The notes under the pieces were generated by a model, which worked only from the letters and a program-made list of their open reading frames with translations, did no database searches and was not told the origin of the DNA. Source: Congeria kusceri (Eukaryota; Mollusca; Bivalvia; Myida; Dreissenidae). From it: a stretch of 64,000 nt of DNA. The translations under genes were made by a program, and so were the position numbers. Positions within the stretch are counted from its first letter, which is position 1; every line of letters begins with the position of its first letter. Positions 23,181 to 33,869 of the stretch are shown here, one piece after another. Location of the stretch: the NCBI GenBank assembly GCA_027627225.1, contig CM051028.1, positions 24,176,364 to 24,240,363 on the forward strand, in the 5' to 3' direction.

Positions 23181-23378
23181 TAAAAAGTAAACATGAAACG
23201 GGTCAGATAAACATGACCCATAGTATAAATTGAGTTTTATCTCAGAATGGGAAACGTTTTTCATTATTACATATACCTTATTTTAACCGTTATTATAGTC
23301 AATTATTAATATCTTTATTTCAAATTTTAAGGCAAATTGCCCCATTGAGTCCCTTTTCGTTGACATACATCCCTTTAA

Positions 23379-24100
23379 GTTCGTTTATCTATTATAATAT
23401 TATAACTTAGCTCGTGGTTAAACCTGTTATTGTTTTCTGTTAAATATCCACTCAACACATCATCTCATATCCAGTTTGAGCTGAAGTGTTGCCATAAGCA
23501 TCTAAATTCGTCATCATTACACAACTCATTTCCGAGGAAAAACCCCACTGTTTTCGTGAAATAAAATAGTCCGTTTTTTTAGTATTTTAAAGAATAATAT
23601 GCTGAAAAAGGTAAGTGATAAAACGCAAACACAAATATAAGTAACGATGAAATGCCATTTGCTATCCGCCTACCCGTACCGTATTGCTGAATACAGCGAG
23701 TATATTCATTATAGAAAAAAATAATATTTGCGATCCGCCTACACGTAACGTATTGCTGAATACAGTATACGAGTATATTCATTATAGAAAAAAAATATAT
23801 ACTAAAAAGAAACTTTCTGAGACACGATAAAATGAAAGCAAAAGATTTTCATCTACAGCTGTTATTCTTAACAAGATTTTTGTTTGTTTGACAGATCCAT
23901 GTTCCTGAAATGTTCGACAGACGTACCATATAGATTTTATACATTGATGAGATAGAAATTTAACCAAAGCATCTAAAAAATAAACAATATTTGACAAAGA
24001 CTTCATTTAAACTGCTGAAATATATAGTGCTAACTTTAAATCCATTTAATCATTGCTGACCTAATTTTGTTCATATCTGTTCTGTACATGATGCCCTATA
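23379..24100. other. No gene; short local duplication
   Basis: Featureless except for a direct repeat around 23660-23780 ('atccgcctac' ... 'cgtattgctgaatacag' twice, each followed by 'gtatattcattatagaaaaa'). Confidence 0.5.
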
Positions 24101-24109
24101 TTGACATTT

Positions 24110-24540
24110 ATTACAATTTAGTTTCTACTTATTGAACAACACGAACCTAGTATTCACAACACCATTTCCTGTTTACAATGATGACACACTATTTTTCTCT
24201 TAGATATCCATTTAATTACTTTTGATCACGCAGATATATGTTTTAAAATGTGTTATGCCACGTTAGTCCCTTGAAGTTGGTCGATGCCCGCAACTATGGA
24301 ATGTAAATTAACCGCAATTGGATTGACAATAATCTATTATAATACGTTACATTATACCAAAGTACATTATAATAAAGCCGAAGCATTGTTTGACAGATGG
24401 CCGATGATAAAGATATAGAGCGGCGGCTACAGCAAAAACAACATCCAAAAAAAGTGTGCGCGAAGCTGTTGATAACATATTTTTAAAGATTACATACACC
24501 GGTTGAATACGCGTCTGTCATAGTTTAGCAATCAGTTTTC
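24110..24540. repeat. Diverged dispersed block B (related to 30800-31890)
   Basis: 24140-24310 aligns with 30810-30980 ('cacaacaccatttcctgt', 'ttgatcacg', 'gttccttgaagttg'-like). 24440-24540 aligns with 31800-31885 and 17350-17440. No conserved frame. Confidence 0.55.
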
Positions 24541-24780
24541 TTCCCACGATTGTAGAACAATATATCTTCCTTAAACAAGCTATGGGGATATTGTCCCATC
24601 TGGAATATTCTGGGGGGTGGGGCAAATGTCTGCTTATGCAATTTGAAAGGAATTTTGTTTGTTTGTTTGGATTTGTCGCCGCTTTTAACAGTATTTCAGT
24701 CATATCACGGCGGTCAGTTAACCTACTCACACTTTTCCTGTGTAAGCTTAGCCGATACAAGCGGTTTAGCAATACTAAGT

Positions 24781-24917
24781 GCACATACCTATGCCAGTTA
24801 CTGACAACTGCCCTACTTCAATCAGAGGTAGGGGGAGAATGGCCGTAGAAATAATTTCATGACACAAGTTATGTGGCCGAGCTGGGGTTCTAGCGCTCTA
24901 TCTAAGGTAGCAGGGCC
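24781..24917 (-). mobile_element. tRNA-SINE-like remnant
   Basis: The segment 'atgccagttactgacaactg', followed by 'gagaatggccgtagaaataa' and 'acaagttatgtggccgagct', resembles a dispersed bivalve SINE tail that I recall. The region 24890-24915 resembles a degenerate reversed tRNA head ('tagcgctctatct'). No intact A or B box remains. Confidence 0.35.
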
Positions 24918-25194
24918 AGGCAATTGTGAAAAGAATAATGCCAGCGTCCGTTTGTCAGTGATAATATTTTTTTGCATATGGTCTTTGAATCTGAGACATT
25001 AAAGAATAGAAAGGTACATGCAAATAAACATGTGTTAATATTACCATTATCAATATCTGAATGCGGTAGTAAACTGTCAAGGAATCAGACTAGTTTGCAT
25101 AATGAAGATATGTAGTGTTGTTTTTAAAAAATATCACCACTACTTAGTCAAATAGTGGTGTCGTCACTACTACGCCATTAAACTGAGTCACAGA

Positions 25195-25925
25195 CAGAGC
25201 TCCAGATAAGCTTTTGTACTGGGGGTAAATGTACGAGTACTTACTGAAAATTTGGGAGTAAATGTACACTCTCCAGAAATTATGGGGATAAATGTAAAGT
25301 CCATATTGGATAATCGGTCGTTAATTTACATTCAACGAACTTAACAATATGTTGAAAAACAACTTCGGAATATTATAATACCAATAATGTATAGCAACAC
25401 TAATGTTACAAGTAAGTCTTCTGGGCCCAGTTGCTCAAAACTTTAACGGACAATTAAACTAACAGCCGTTAACTTTTGGATGAGGTTTTTGATGTAAATT
25501 AAATGTTAAAATTTTAAAATTTGCATTTATTTTAAATAAACTGATATGCTCAAATAATTGTCAAATGCTTCATAAGCGAGTTGCTTGTAATATTAGTTTT
25601 ATTTACATCTAAAGTTAACAGTCCGTTAGCTTAACCGGCCGTTAAAGTTTTGAGCAACTGGGCCCAGAACAGTTGGATTGCTAGCATAACTACTGAACCA
25701 TGTGCATATTCAAGTAGGCAGGCCTGTCAAAACTCGCTACTTCTTTTGTCTTCCCCTCACGATAATGTGTTATGTACGCGAACACGAGAAATATCACGCG
25801 TAAATGTACACCCAATTTTAATTTCTCTGCGTATATGTACACCCAAATTTTATTTTTCTCTGCGTATCTTCCGAATTTTGGTGCGTAATTTCCGCGTGTA
25901 CGCGCCTTATTTGGGCCTCTGGCCA
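25195..25925. mobile_element. Dispersed TIR repeat, long copy
   Basis: Homologue of 1776-2189 with ends 'cagagctccagataagc' and 'ttatttgggcctctgg'. It is longer because of a 237-bp MITE insertion (25431-25667) and an internal duplication of the 'tgtacacccaaattttattt' segment near 25805-25860. Confidence 0.65.
25431..25667. mobile_element. MITE with perfect 29-bp terminal inverted repeats
   Basis: The left end 'ctgggcccagttgctcaaaa', continuing 'ctttaacgg', is exactly complementary to the right end, 'ccgttaaagttttgagcaac' then 'tgggcccag'. The homologous repeat at 1776-2189 lacks it at about 1980-1990, giving an internal empty site. Confidence 0.9.
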
Positions 25926-26283
25926 TAGATTACACGCATGAGGTCAACCTCGGACTTTGTTACAGTTTTAACAAACGTGTTCCGTCTTATAGATGGATTT
26001 TGGTTTGTGTTCATACGGGTAACACGTATATTGTTAAGTGTCCTCGAACACTCGTGCACATGCTAAGTTATTATTAATTAATTAATGAAGGGATCTGATT
26101 GGCTAAGAGCTGTCACATGACCATTAGGTATTTACATACAGCATAGGCATATATTTCAATACCCATAAAAGTCTAATGACGCAATCTAATGACGTAATTT
26201 TGTTTCTTTTCGTGATGTCATTGAATGTGTTTTGTGTTATTTAGTAAGTTTTCGTTCGTTAATTTTTCAAGTGATATCAGTTA

Positions 26284-26587
26284 TGCACCTATCAATATTT
26301 TCCCTTAGAGGAGGAGTGGCGGGCATATACGGGACTTTAGACTGAAAGCGATTACCAACAGGCGGGAATTTGACATGCCGAATGACCCTGAGAAATAGAC
26401 TTTGGTCGGATTTTTTAAATATTGGGCTCCCTCGGGCCATTTGATGTACTAAACATCTCCAACTGTGGGATTTAGACACAAATGCTTGGCTCAAGGGTGG
26501 GGATTTAGACCCCAAAACATGAAATTAGTCTAATTCCCTTGGGGCAGCCCGCCGCCCCTCTCCTGGGAGAAAATATTGATAGGTGCA
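26284..26587. mobile_element. MITE with TTA target duplication (PIF/Harbinger-like)
   Basis: The ends 'tgcacctatcaatattttc' and 'gaaaatattgataggtgca' are inverted repeats; similarity continues inward for about 40 bp ('gaggagtggcgggc' against 'gcccgccgcccctctcc'). TTA occurs immediately outside both ends (26281-26283 and 26588-26590), the pattern of PIF/Harbinger-derived MITEs. Confidence 0.75.
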
Positions 26588-26645
26588 TTAAAAGAAACAA
26601 ATGAAAGGTGGTGAGATATATTCGTTACATTGTTAGAAACAGATG

Positions 26646-26780
26646 GTGTACGGGATATACACCCTCAGTGGCTTTATACCATACTGTCTCTCGCGTATGG
26701 TATACAGCCACTGAGGGTGTATATCCCGTACTCTCTCTCGCGTATGGTATACAGCCACTGAGGGTGTATATCCCGTACAC
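26646..26780. repeat. Three-armed palindrome
   Basis: The left arm 26646-26684 is complementary to 26695-26731, and again to a direct copy of that arm at 26742-26780 (47-bp spacing). Core sequence 'atacaccctcagtggctt' pairs with 'agccactgagggtgtat'. Only one right arm can pair at a time. Confidence 0.85.
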
Positions 26781-26789
26781 CCTCAGTAC

Positions 26790-27640
26790 TAACAGTGTAA
26801 CTAATAATACCTGACCACGTAATGACAGTGCGTGCGCACGTATAATATAACTATTGCACGCCCTTTGTGCCACCGTAAAATGGAGATAATGCGAATACAT
26901 TTTTTTGCATATTATTTCCGGCATATAAAATGATGCATGAGAATCATATTCCGTTCCTTAGCAACCATGTTTTATTATTTTACGTATTATAACTTTTCCA
27001 ACGTTTAAATATTACTTTTGTAATAGTGTCTGTCCTTGAATGATATGTGGAAAGGAAATGGTATCTTTAATTTATCGAGAAAATGTATACCGGCAAATCA
27101 AGAAACACCATTAACTGATGTCAGATAATAATATGATTTATTCTACCACGGCACGCGGCTAGTGGTACATAGATACAGAAGGAAAATAAATGTGGGTTAT
27201 TCTGCAACAAATTATGGGCGGAGCTTAATGTTTTGAAAATAGTTCCGGAAATTCGAAGAAATTGTTCCGTAAAATGCACGTGCTTAAACGCGCGATAGCA
27301 AATTGTGACAAACAAATCATTTTTGCATTATGTAGCGCAATTAAACCACATTTGTACTACATATTTTATACTTAAGTTCACAAAAACGTTTACGTTTTGT
27401 TAATATATTTTTATATGCGCTTTTTGGCATGATATTTTCACTGTATTATATCGATAAGTATGACGTCATTCGCTCAATGTTTATCAATATCGCTGACGTC
27501 ATTTTTAATTGTTATGATTTATTGACGTCACAGAAACGCACGTGTGAATGCACTTCTCGGGAAATGGGCGGAGTATAGATAAATTTAGTTCTCATTCATA
27601 ACCTTTAAAAATACGAATTTTATATAAGATCGTGTTAGAA
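26790..27640. other. No feature seen
   Basis: AT-rich with several 'tgacgtca' motifs around 27460-27530 (CRE-like octamers), but no gene to attach them to. Confidence 0.4.
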
Positions 27641-27644
27641 TCGA

Positions 27645-27814
27645 AATAATTGACGGGTAACAATTTGTTATTGCGTTAATAACCGACGGTTTGTCGCTCC
27701 GATGTTTGTTATCAAACCGCTCGGGCTACCGCCCTCGTGGTTTAATTCCTACGCATCGGAACTCCAAACCGTTGGTTGTTACCGCAATAACCAACAGTTA
27801 CCCGTCAATTATTT
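27645..27814. mobile_element. Foldback element, copy 2
   Basis: Arms of about 60 bp ('aataattgacgggtaacaa' on the left, pairing with 'cagttacccgtcaattatt' on the right; 'accgacggttt' with 'aaaccgttggt') enclose a GC-richer loop with 'ccgccctcgtggtttaatt'. The loop matches the element at 18248-18383 in the opposite orientation. Confidence 0.7.
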
Positions 27815-27974
27815 CTTAAATAACACACTCTCCATGCATTTCAATCGAATTTCCCCAATGAAAATGTATTTACTATCAAATCGCTTGGGAATGTAATACA
27901 ATACAAATACTGAAAACAGTTTTTGGAAAACATATATTCTGAAATATGCGAATGTTACAGGACGATTAAGAAAC

Positions 27975-28105
27975 GGTTATAAATGAACGAAAGAATGAAT
28001 GAATGAATCGAGCAAACAAGAAAGCAAGCAAACAAGCAAGCAAACAAACAACCAAGGAAGCAACCAGCCAACCAACCAGCCAATAAAGCCAGCCAGCCAG
28101 CCAGC
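27975..28105. repeat. Degenerate tetranucleotide repeat
   Basis: Successive runs of GAAT, CAAG/CAAA and CCAG/CCAA ('aagcaagcaaacaagcaagc', 'agccagccagccagc'). Confidence 0.9.
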
Positions 28106-28219
28106 TATAGGATTTTTGGAGGCTATAAAGAAGACAAAATGTGATTTACACGGAATACCAGCTCTCGTTCAAATTAGTATGAACTATAAGTATGATAACG
28201 AATGATAACAACATACTAA

Positions 28220-28480
28220 TAAGGTATGGATTAATGCATAAGGCCGTTAAATAAATCTAGATAATACCGGTCTTCGTAGAAGACACATACTAGCCTTACA
28301 GCGATACTATTAAAGCTGGCGTTCCATTGCTCCCGGCTGTTTTATTCGACTCCTAGTAAGGTGATCCTCTACATTTTACTGTTTCAATATCTATTAAGTC
28401 TATTTGTGTTCTGTTCATTTGATATGACAAAACATCATCCTTCTGTTTTCTGATGTGTTTTCCGATAAAGAAGAAGATAA
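28220..28480. repeat. Diverged block related to the 4.2-kb unit
   Basis: 'aaataaatctagataatacc' followed by 'gtcttc' is shared with 8588-8615 and 12773-12800. 'gacaaaacatca' near 28424 and the following bases resemble 9170-9240 and 50275-50340. Same order, high divergence. Confidence 0.5.
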
Positions 28481-28630
28481 AGAATGGAAAATGAAAATAA
28501 AATGACTTCATCACAAAAACATTATTCCGAAGGTGCGACTACATTTTTAAACGGATTGATAGGACAGTATTTGAGTTGGTGTAGATGTTGTTCCATATAA
28601 TATAGATATAGAGGCTATTTGTATGTTTCC

Positions 28631-28754
28631 GGTGTGATAACGCGTGATATCATCATCGAAAAGGGAGACAATTAATGTTTTCACGAGCGCTTTCGCGAGT
28701 AAAAATATGTAAATTGTCTCCCTTTCCGGAGATGATATCACGCGTTATCACACC
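28631..28754. repeat. Long hairpin, ~43-bp arms
   Basis: The left arm begins 'ggtgtgataacgcgtgatat' and ends 'aagggagacaatt'. The right arm is its reverse complement with about three mismatches, ending 'cacgcgttatcacacc' at 28754. The 38-bp loop contains 'gagcgctttcgcgag'. Possibly a small foldback transposon. Confidence 0.85.
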
Positions 28755-28759
28755 AAAAA

Positions 28760-29560
28760 CAAACATCGACATTTTATTTTTAATTTAATGCTATTGAGTA
28801 TTCTTTACATTTGAATTACTTGGAAGGGATTTTTAACACGATGTTTTCAGTTTTATGTCAGTACTATTTTATCTATAATGCATAGTAATCGGTGTTAGTA
28901 ATAAACATTCCTGCGCCATGTTGAATTACAATAAAATGTGCCGTGGATTAGTTAAGCAATTTAAACCGCAAAATGTTGGACTCTATGCATTATCGTGGCA
29001 GCATGTTTACAGTACAACAGTCTTCTATGCTGTACAGTATATTCATAGGCAACGCAGAATCCGGGTTTCTAAATTTATTTAAGTTTAAATACATACAATT
29101 GGATAAACGTAGTCGTTGAATAATGTCCAGCTATTAAATCAAGCAGCTAAATTAACACTCACTGCTAGGTTTAAATATATTTATAATAAAAGTACGTATT
29201 GAAAGTGAAAGTGCCGTTCAGTTCTCCGAAATTCACATTGTCTAAAAAAAAGAGTGAGCATACGTGTTATGATGTAAACAATAGTAAACACAGTCACGAC
29301 ATTCAAACGAACTATGTGTTTTCGAAAGCAATTCAAGATGATTAAACTCGTAGATGCGCGTTAAAATGTGAGTGCTCTGAAATGGATTACTTATACGTAT
29401 AAAGTGTAATCTATATTAGTTATTCGGATTTAACAGCACAATTGGGTTACAAGTCGGTCGAGAATTAGAACGCTGAACACTTCTTACATCAGCACATTGA
29501 ATACTTCAAATACGTAAGCGTGATTACTGGATATACAGACTTAATACACTCAAACTAATA
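28760..29560. other. No feature seen
   Basis: AT-rich with short frames only. Confidence 0.5.
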
Positions 29561-29569
29561 TTATATAAT

Positions 29570-29791
29570 ATGTGCTTGCTTAATGGACACAAGTTATTAC
29601 TTAAGGTTACGTTGGATTCTTGTTGGAATATGGAGAACCGGCAATACAGCAATTATGTAAACAAAGAGAGACTACTGTTCACAGCAACATTAAACAACAA
29701 GTGCAACTGCATGTGTAGTATGCGGGAATTAATAAAGTGCAAGGATAAAATAAATACTTTGGATGCTAAAATTAAGTGTGGACCAAGGTGA
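29570..29791 (+). CDS. Small Cys-containing ORF (unrecognised)
   Basis: A 73-codon ATG-started frame whose C-terminal half (NNKCNCMCSMRELIKCKDK, then TLDAKIKCGPR) is charged, with five cysteines in a close pattern. That is more protein-like than most frames in this AT-rich window. No signal peptide, splice sites or homologous copy were found elsewhere in the window, and I recognise no family. It may be a chance frame. Confidence 0.15.
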   Translation: MCLLNGHKLLLKVTLDSCWNMENRQYSNYVNKERLLFTATLNNKCNCMCSMRELIKCKDKINTLDAKIKCGPR

Positions 29792-30117
29792 CCAGCTCCA
29801 ATGCCTTGTGGGTAAAATCCAAGAGAAAAAAAGAGGAAAGACAGTTCAATATATCGGAGAGGTATTCTTAACATTTGCTGTTATTAGTCTTCACTACTTT
29901 TCTTTTTGGTAATTCTGTATGGTGAGAACAACTACAATTAAATATTAAATATTGTCCAAATAAAACAAATAAAATAAAAAGTAGTCCCTCACTGTGAGTG
30001 ATATAGGGATACATGTCACTGATACTTTTCTATATTTCACTACTTAGCATTACATAAACTGAAATATCTAACTGTCGCTTGTTTGTATATTGTAAAATGT
30101 GCGACCTCATTCAGACA

Positions 30118-30330
30118 TCAGCTTTTAAACGGCAAAATGTAATGGTACCTGCTTTTTTTGTCAACAAATGTATATTTATATGGAACTTGAACTGCATCAG
30201 CAGTATCGATACCTAGTTTTAACATACAACGGCACATATATTGTCCGCGACATGTTTCCCATACACAAAATGTATACACGACAAACAACGTAAAACAAAC
30301 ATAAAACAACATAATTATCATTAGGGTCAC
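30118..30330 (-). CDS. Small hydrophobic-start Cys-rich ORF (unrecognised)
   Basis: The frame contains a signal-anchor-like stretch (LMIIMLFYVCFTLFVVYTFC). It continues into a short Cys-rich part (WETCRGQYMCRCMLKLG) and a polar tail (YTFVDKKSRYHY). In frame upstream, KLTILWIDHAKAVT can be read across GGTCACCGCC (minus-strand sense). The same 15-base motif GGGTCACCGCCTTGG recurs at 63379, where the frame reads SKAVT followed by another hydrophobic stretch. This may be a decayed paralogous exon pair, or only a shared repeat head. I recognise no family. Confidence 0.2.
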   Translation of the reverse strand: MTLMIIMLFYVCFTLFVVYTFCVWETCRGQYMCRCMLKLGIDTADAVQVPYKYTFVDKKSRYHYILPFKS

Positions 30331-30799
30331 CGCCTTGGCATGGTCAATCCAAAGAATTGTGAGTTTAAAACATTATTAATTTGGGTCGAACCTCAACCAG
30401 CATTAATCAAACTGCATGAACATGTGAACAATATTGCCATCATAGCATTGCAATTCTAATTTCAAGTAATTTAGGACAATACAGCATTAGATAGAATAAC
30501 CATTTAATCACCCAGTTGTTGTTGCTAAGAAGATCAATATGACAGCAACTTTCTGATGCACGGTGAAATTTAAGAAAATGAGCAAATTTTACTACTCTTC
30601 ATGTTAACACGATTTTAGACATAATATCAAATGTCGCAGATCATCGACATAACAGGAAGAAGCGGACCAAATACACATAGAACACAATAACAGAAATGTA
30701 ATTTTATTATATTACATGAGAAATCAGAGGAAAAAGTAAGTCAAGCATAAATACTCGCAAATTAGACAGACACAACATGCAGTTTGCTGAATATATGTA

Positions 30800-32100
30800 T
30801 CACTTGCTTTATATCTAATTCACAACATCATTTCCTGTCAAGAATTATTTTACAGTATTTTTTTCTGAGATATCCGATAAATGTCGTTTGATCACGATCA
30901 GTTCCTTGAAGTTGTAAGATGTCCACAACAATGGGATGAGGTCTGTCTAATGGGATGCCAGTCAATCGGCATTTGTTTTGTTGAACAATAAAGTCGGAGA
31001 AAACATCATACACAGATGCATCGCAGCAGCAACACTACTACTACTACTACTTATACTACTACTACTAGTACGACTACTGCTACTACTACTACTGCTGTTG
31101 CTGCTGCTGTTGCTGCTACCACTGCAACGTTGTTCGTACGTTGCAATGAATTTATTCAAAATGGTAGATGTTAGACTACTTACTTTAACAACCTTAACAT
31201 AGTTTATAATGCGAAAAGCACAACTATTTATTAAACGAAACTATTTCGATATTTGTATGACTATGGTCCCTATGTCTTTTCTGTTCTAATATTGTTTCTC
31301 TGCAAAACCAGCATTCAATTTTAAAACGTTTGGAAAACAAGCACTATTTCATTGATGAGGAAACAAGCATTAATCGTCTCTCAAATAACACAATAACATG
31401 TCAAGAGGCTTGTTTTACTGTAAAGTTAATGTAAAACAACACATCAGGCTTGTCTGTTATGTGCAATATGTCAAGCAGTGTCAATGCATAGATTGAGACT
31501 AATTTCGTTCTGGAAGGTCTTTCGAGGAAGGAATCTGATTGAATTATTATAGTAAACATTCAATATTTGTCATCTCGCCAAATACAAGATGTCTGCCTTG
31601 AATTAATATCCATACAGTAATACCTTAGTTGTCGCGACAACATAAATTTCCTTAAAGCGAAAAATGCAATAAATCAAGAAAAATGTTAACGTCCTTTTTC
31701 TTGTGTGTCGATCGATTTAATTTTATTTTCATTTTATTGCCTGTGTATCGGATTTGTTCGCCTATTAATGTTAGCGTTTTGTCTTGGCAACTCCCTGAAT
31801 TTTTGTTTATGGAAAAATATTTGTAAGGATTGCATACAACGGTTGATGCTCTGCCGACCTAGTTTCGCAATCAATGTTTTCTTTTATTTAAAGTTTTCCA
31901 ATCAGTGATTCGTGATACAGTTTCACAGGCACTGATTTCTATCTAACTTTCCCAAGAATTGATTTATGACAAATATAATTTGTATGTGAGTTTAATACAG
32001 TGTCCCAAGTTTTGATTTGGGACGCAGTTTTGCAAGTAGTAATTTTTCATACAGGTTCAATGATTATTGATACGTCAGTAAGTTTGTCTTGTTTGTGGCA
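30800..32100. repeat. Diverged dispersed block C
   Basis: 31480-31890 matches block A (16990-17480) in the same orientation and 30810-30980 matches block B. The reverse complement of 31480-32050 matches 61970-62215 in block Y ('ctgattggaaaac', 'cttgtcgcg', 'gacaaatatt'). It carries the trinucleotide tract at 31030-31115. Confidence 0.55.
31030..31115. repeat. (ACT)n/(GCT)n trinucleotide microsatellite
   Basis: Runs of 'actactactactac' grading into 'gctgctgctgttgctgct'. Poly-Ser and poly-Leu frames across it are artefacts. Confidence 0.95.
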
Positions 32101-32179
32101 ATTGAAGACATGAACTAAAACTATGCTTCTTACCAAAGAAAAGTACCAGATTATTTTATTTTATAATAAAAATAATATA

Positions 32180-32240
32180 ATCATCTTATTTCAACCCTTA
32201 GTTCACGATAATCGTAAACTCAGAGTTGAAATAAGATGAT
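32180..32240. repeat. 61-bp hairpin
   Basis: 'atcatcttatttcaac' at 32180 pairs perfectly with 'gttgaaataagatgat' ending at 32240. An inner 'agttcacga' pairs with 'tcgtaaact', leaving almost no loop. Confidence 0.8.
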
Positions 32241-33860
32241 ATGTATTGACAAGTAATCTGATTAGTTTACATCATTATGATATATGAATTTGAAGTAATT
32301 AAACCTTTTCTTAATATTAGCATATATTTTATATCGAATTTTATCAGCAGTACGCCATCAACTTCAACTTTATTTGGAATGTAATAAATAATCTGTGAAG
32401 TTACTGCCCTATACGAATTATATAAACTAATAACTGATGATAGTTAAATTGGACATCCTGGTTTCTTTTCGATTAACAGGTCAGATATATAGGTATGTTT
32501 GCTAACATTGAATATGTTAATATTTGGAATTTCCCTGATATAGAATACACTGTATACGTGGGTGTAAATAACGAGTTGTTCTGTTCATGTAGGATAATGA
32601 TGTTCTTCGGAGCCTATGAACACATATTAGTAGAATAAACATCGCCACTTCCTGTTGACTGGAAACAACATAATATATCCTGCCACCTTTGTATGGAATC
32701 TTTTAAAACCGTAAAACAAGGACAAATGCAAATAATTATAGACATATCTAAAATATTCACACTATATACCTGCCAACATATATATTATGTGTTGATAACG
32801 TCATCGTGTCTGGAGATAGATTTGACAATTTGTGCGTCAGGAAGAATAGTGCACACGGCAATAAACATAAACATCATGCGAATGGTACAATTCAACACAC
32901 TCGTCAAATGTAGATATGTCTTCTTAAAAAATCAACCTCAACTGTCTTGAGTACTGAAGCTGTTTAAAAAGTGCTCATTTGCTCTCAGACATATGCCACT
33001 ATTAAATAACACACACATACGATACACAAACACGTACAACACTGAATAAGACGCGGCGCCTTTGTGTTGCTAGTTAGTACAAGTGCAATCAATATAAAAT
33101 ATAATTAAGTAATGCAATATGTGTTTCAAGCCGAGCTTACAGTAGTGTTAGACAAACTCACACTGTGAGTAGACAAGATGAACGATTTCCTGACAGGACA
33201 GCATACCATTGGCATAATAAAATGTACTGGTAACATAACAACACAAACAATGGCAACATAAGACAATATGGGGTTCTATAAAAGATCATAAAGTAACCAA
33301 ACTCGTCGGAGCGGTTATTTTCTCCGCGTTCTACACTCCCACTGCCACCACGAGTGAAAACCTTCCAGATTTGAAAGGAATTAGGGGAGACCACTGTGAG
33401 GGGTCTAAAGATTTATGTTTAGAAAAGTGTTACTTTACTATTATTATTATTATTTTACAAAACGCCCACAATGCTGCATTATTGGTCCAGGTACATATAT
33501 TACGAGCTAAAAAACGAAACACAAAAAAAAGAAATATAAAAGTAAACTTAACAACGCAATGATTGTACGGTGTTTCCGTGTTTTTCCTTCTGCTTGTCCA
33601 CGATTAGAATTCGCGAAATGTGATTTGACTATGGTCACATGGAATTCATGACGGCAGGGATATTATAGAGCTTTGCTCGGAACCAGTAATATATCTGTGT
33701 GAAGTTTGCAAATAAACACACATAATTTAAGACACAAACCAGTGTAATGTGATCATAAATGCTATGGGTGTATCCTGCCTGATTGTGTATTTATTTACGT
33801 AACAGAGCTTGAAAGTACAAAGCGGATTGTTCCTGTTTTTGAAAAATACATTTAACACGG
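32241..33860. other. No gene seen
   Basis: AT-rich. Short frames such as 33158-33394 and 32693-32950 show no recognisable domain. Confidence 0.45.
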
Positions 33861-33869
33861 TGTTAAAAC

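Larger units (their letters stand above)
22383..23378 (-). mobile_element. TIR element with internal tRNA-like segment (copy 3, minisatellite-loaded)
   Basis: The ends are 'ttaaagggactatgtcaacg' and 'cgttgacatacatcccttta', so the ~1-kb segment is bounded by TIRs starting TTAAAGGG. On the minus strand a tRNA-like sequence has an A box TAGCGCAGTTGG at 22895-22884 and a B box GTGAGTTCGATACC at 22839-22826. It also contains a 19-bp minisatellite (22428-22715) and two 22-bp arrays (about 22938-23035 and 23095-23180). Between them the tRNA 5' flank ('gcgctattctg', 'gtgtgtaagctctggttac') is repeated. Confidence 0.65.

Noticed and set aside
27460..27540. Cluster of TGACGTCA-like octamers as a CRE promoter
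   Set aside because: No gene or TATA-type element lies in a sensible position. The motif can arise in such repeats by chance.
30962..31202. Poly-Ser and poly-Leu frames
   Set aside because: Translations of the (ACT)n/(GCT)n microsatellite.
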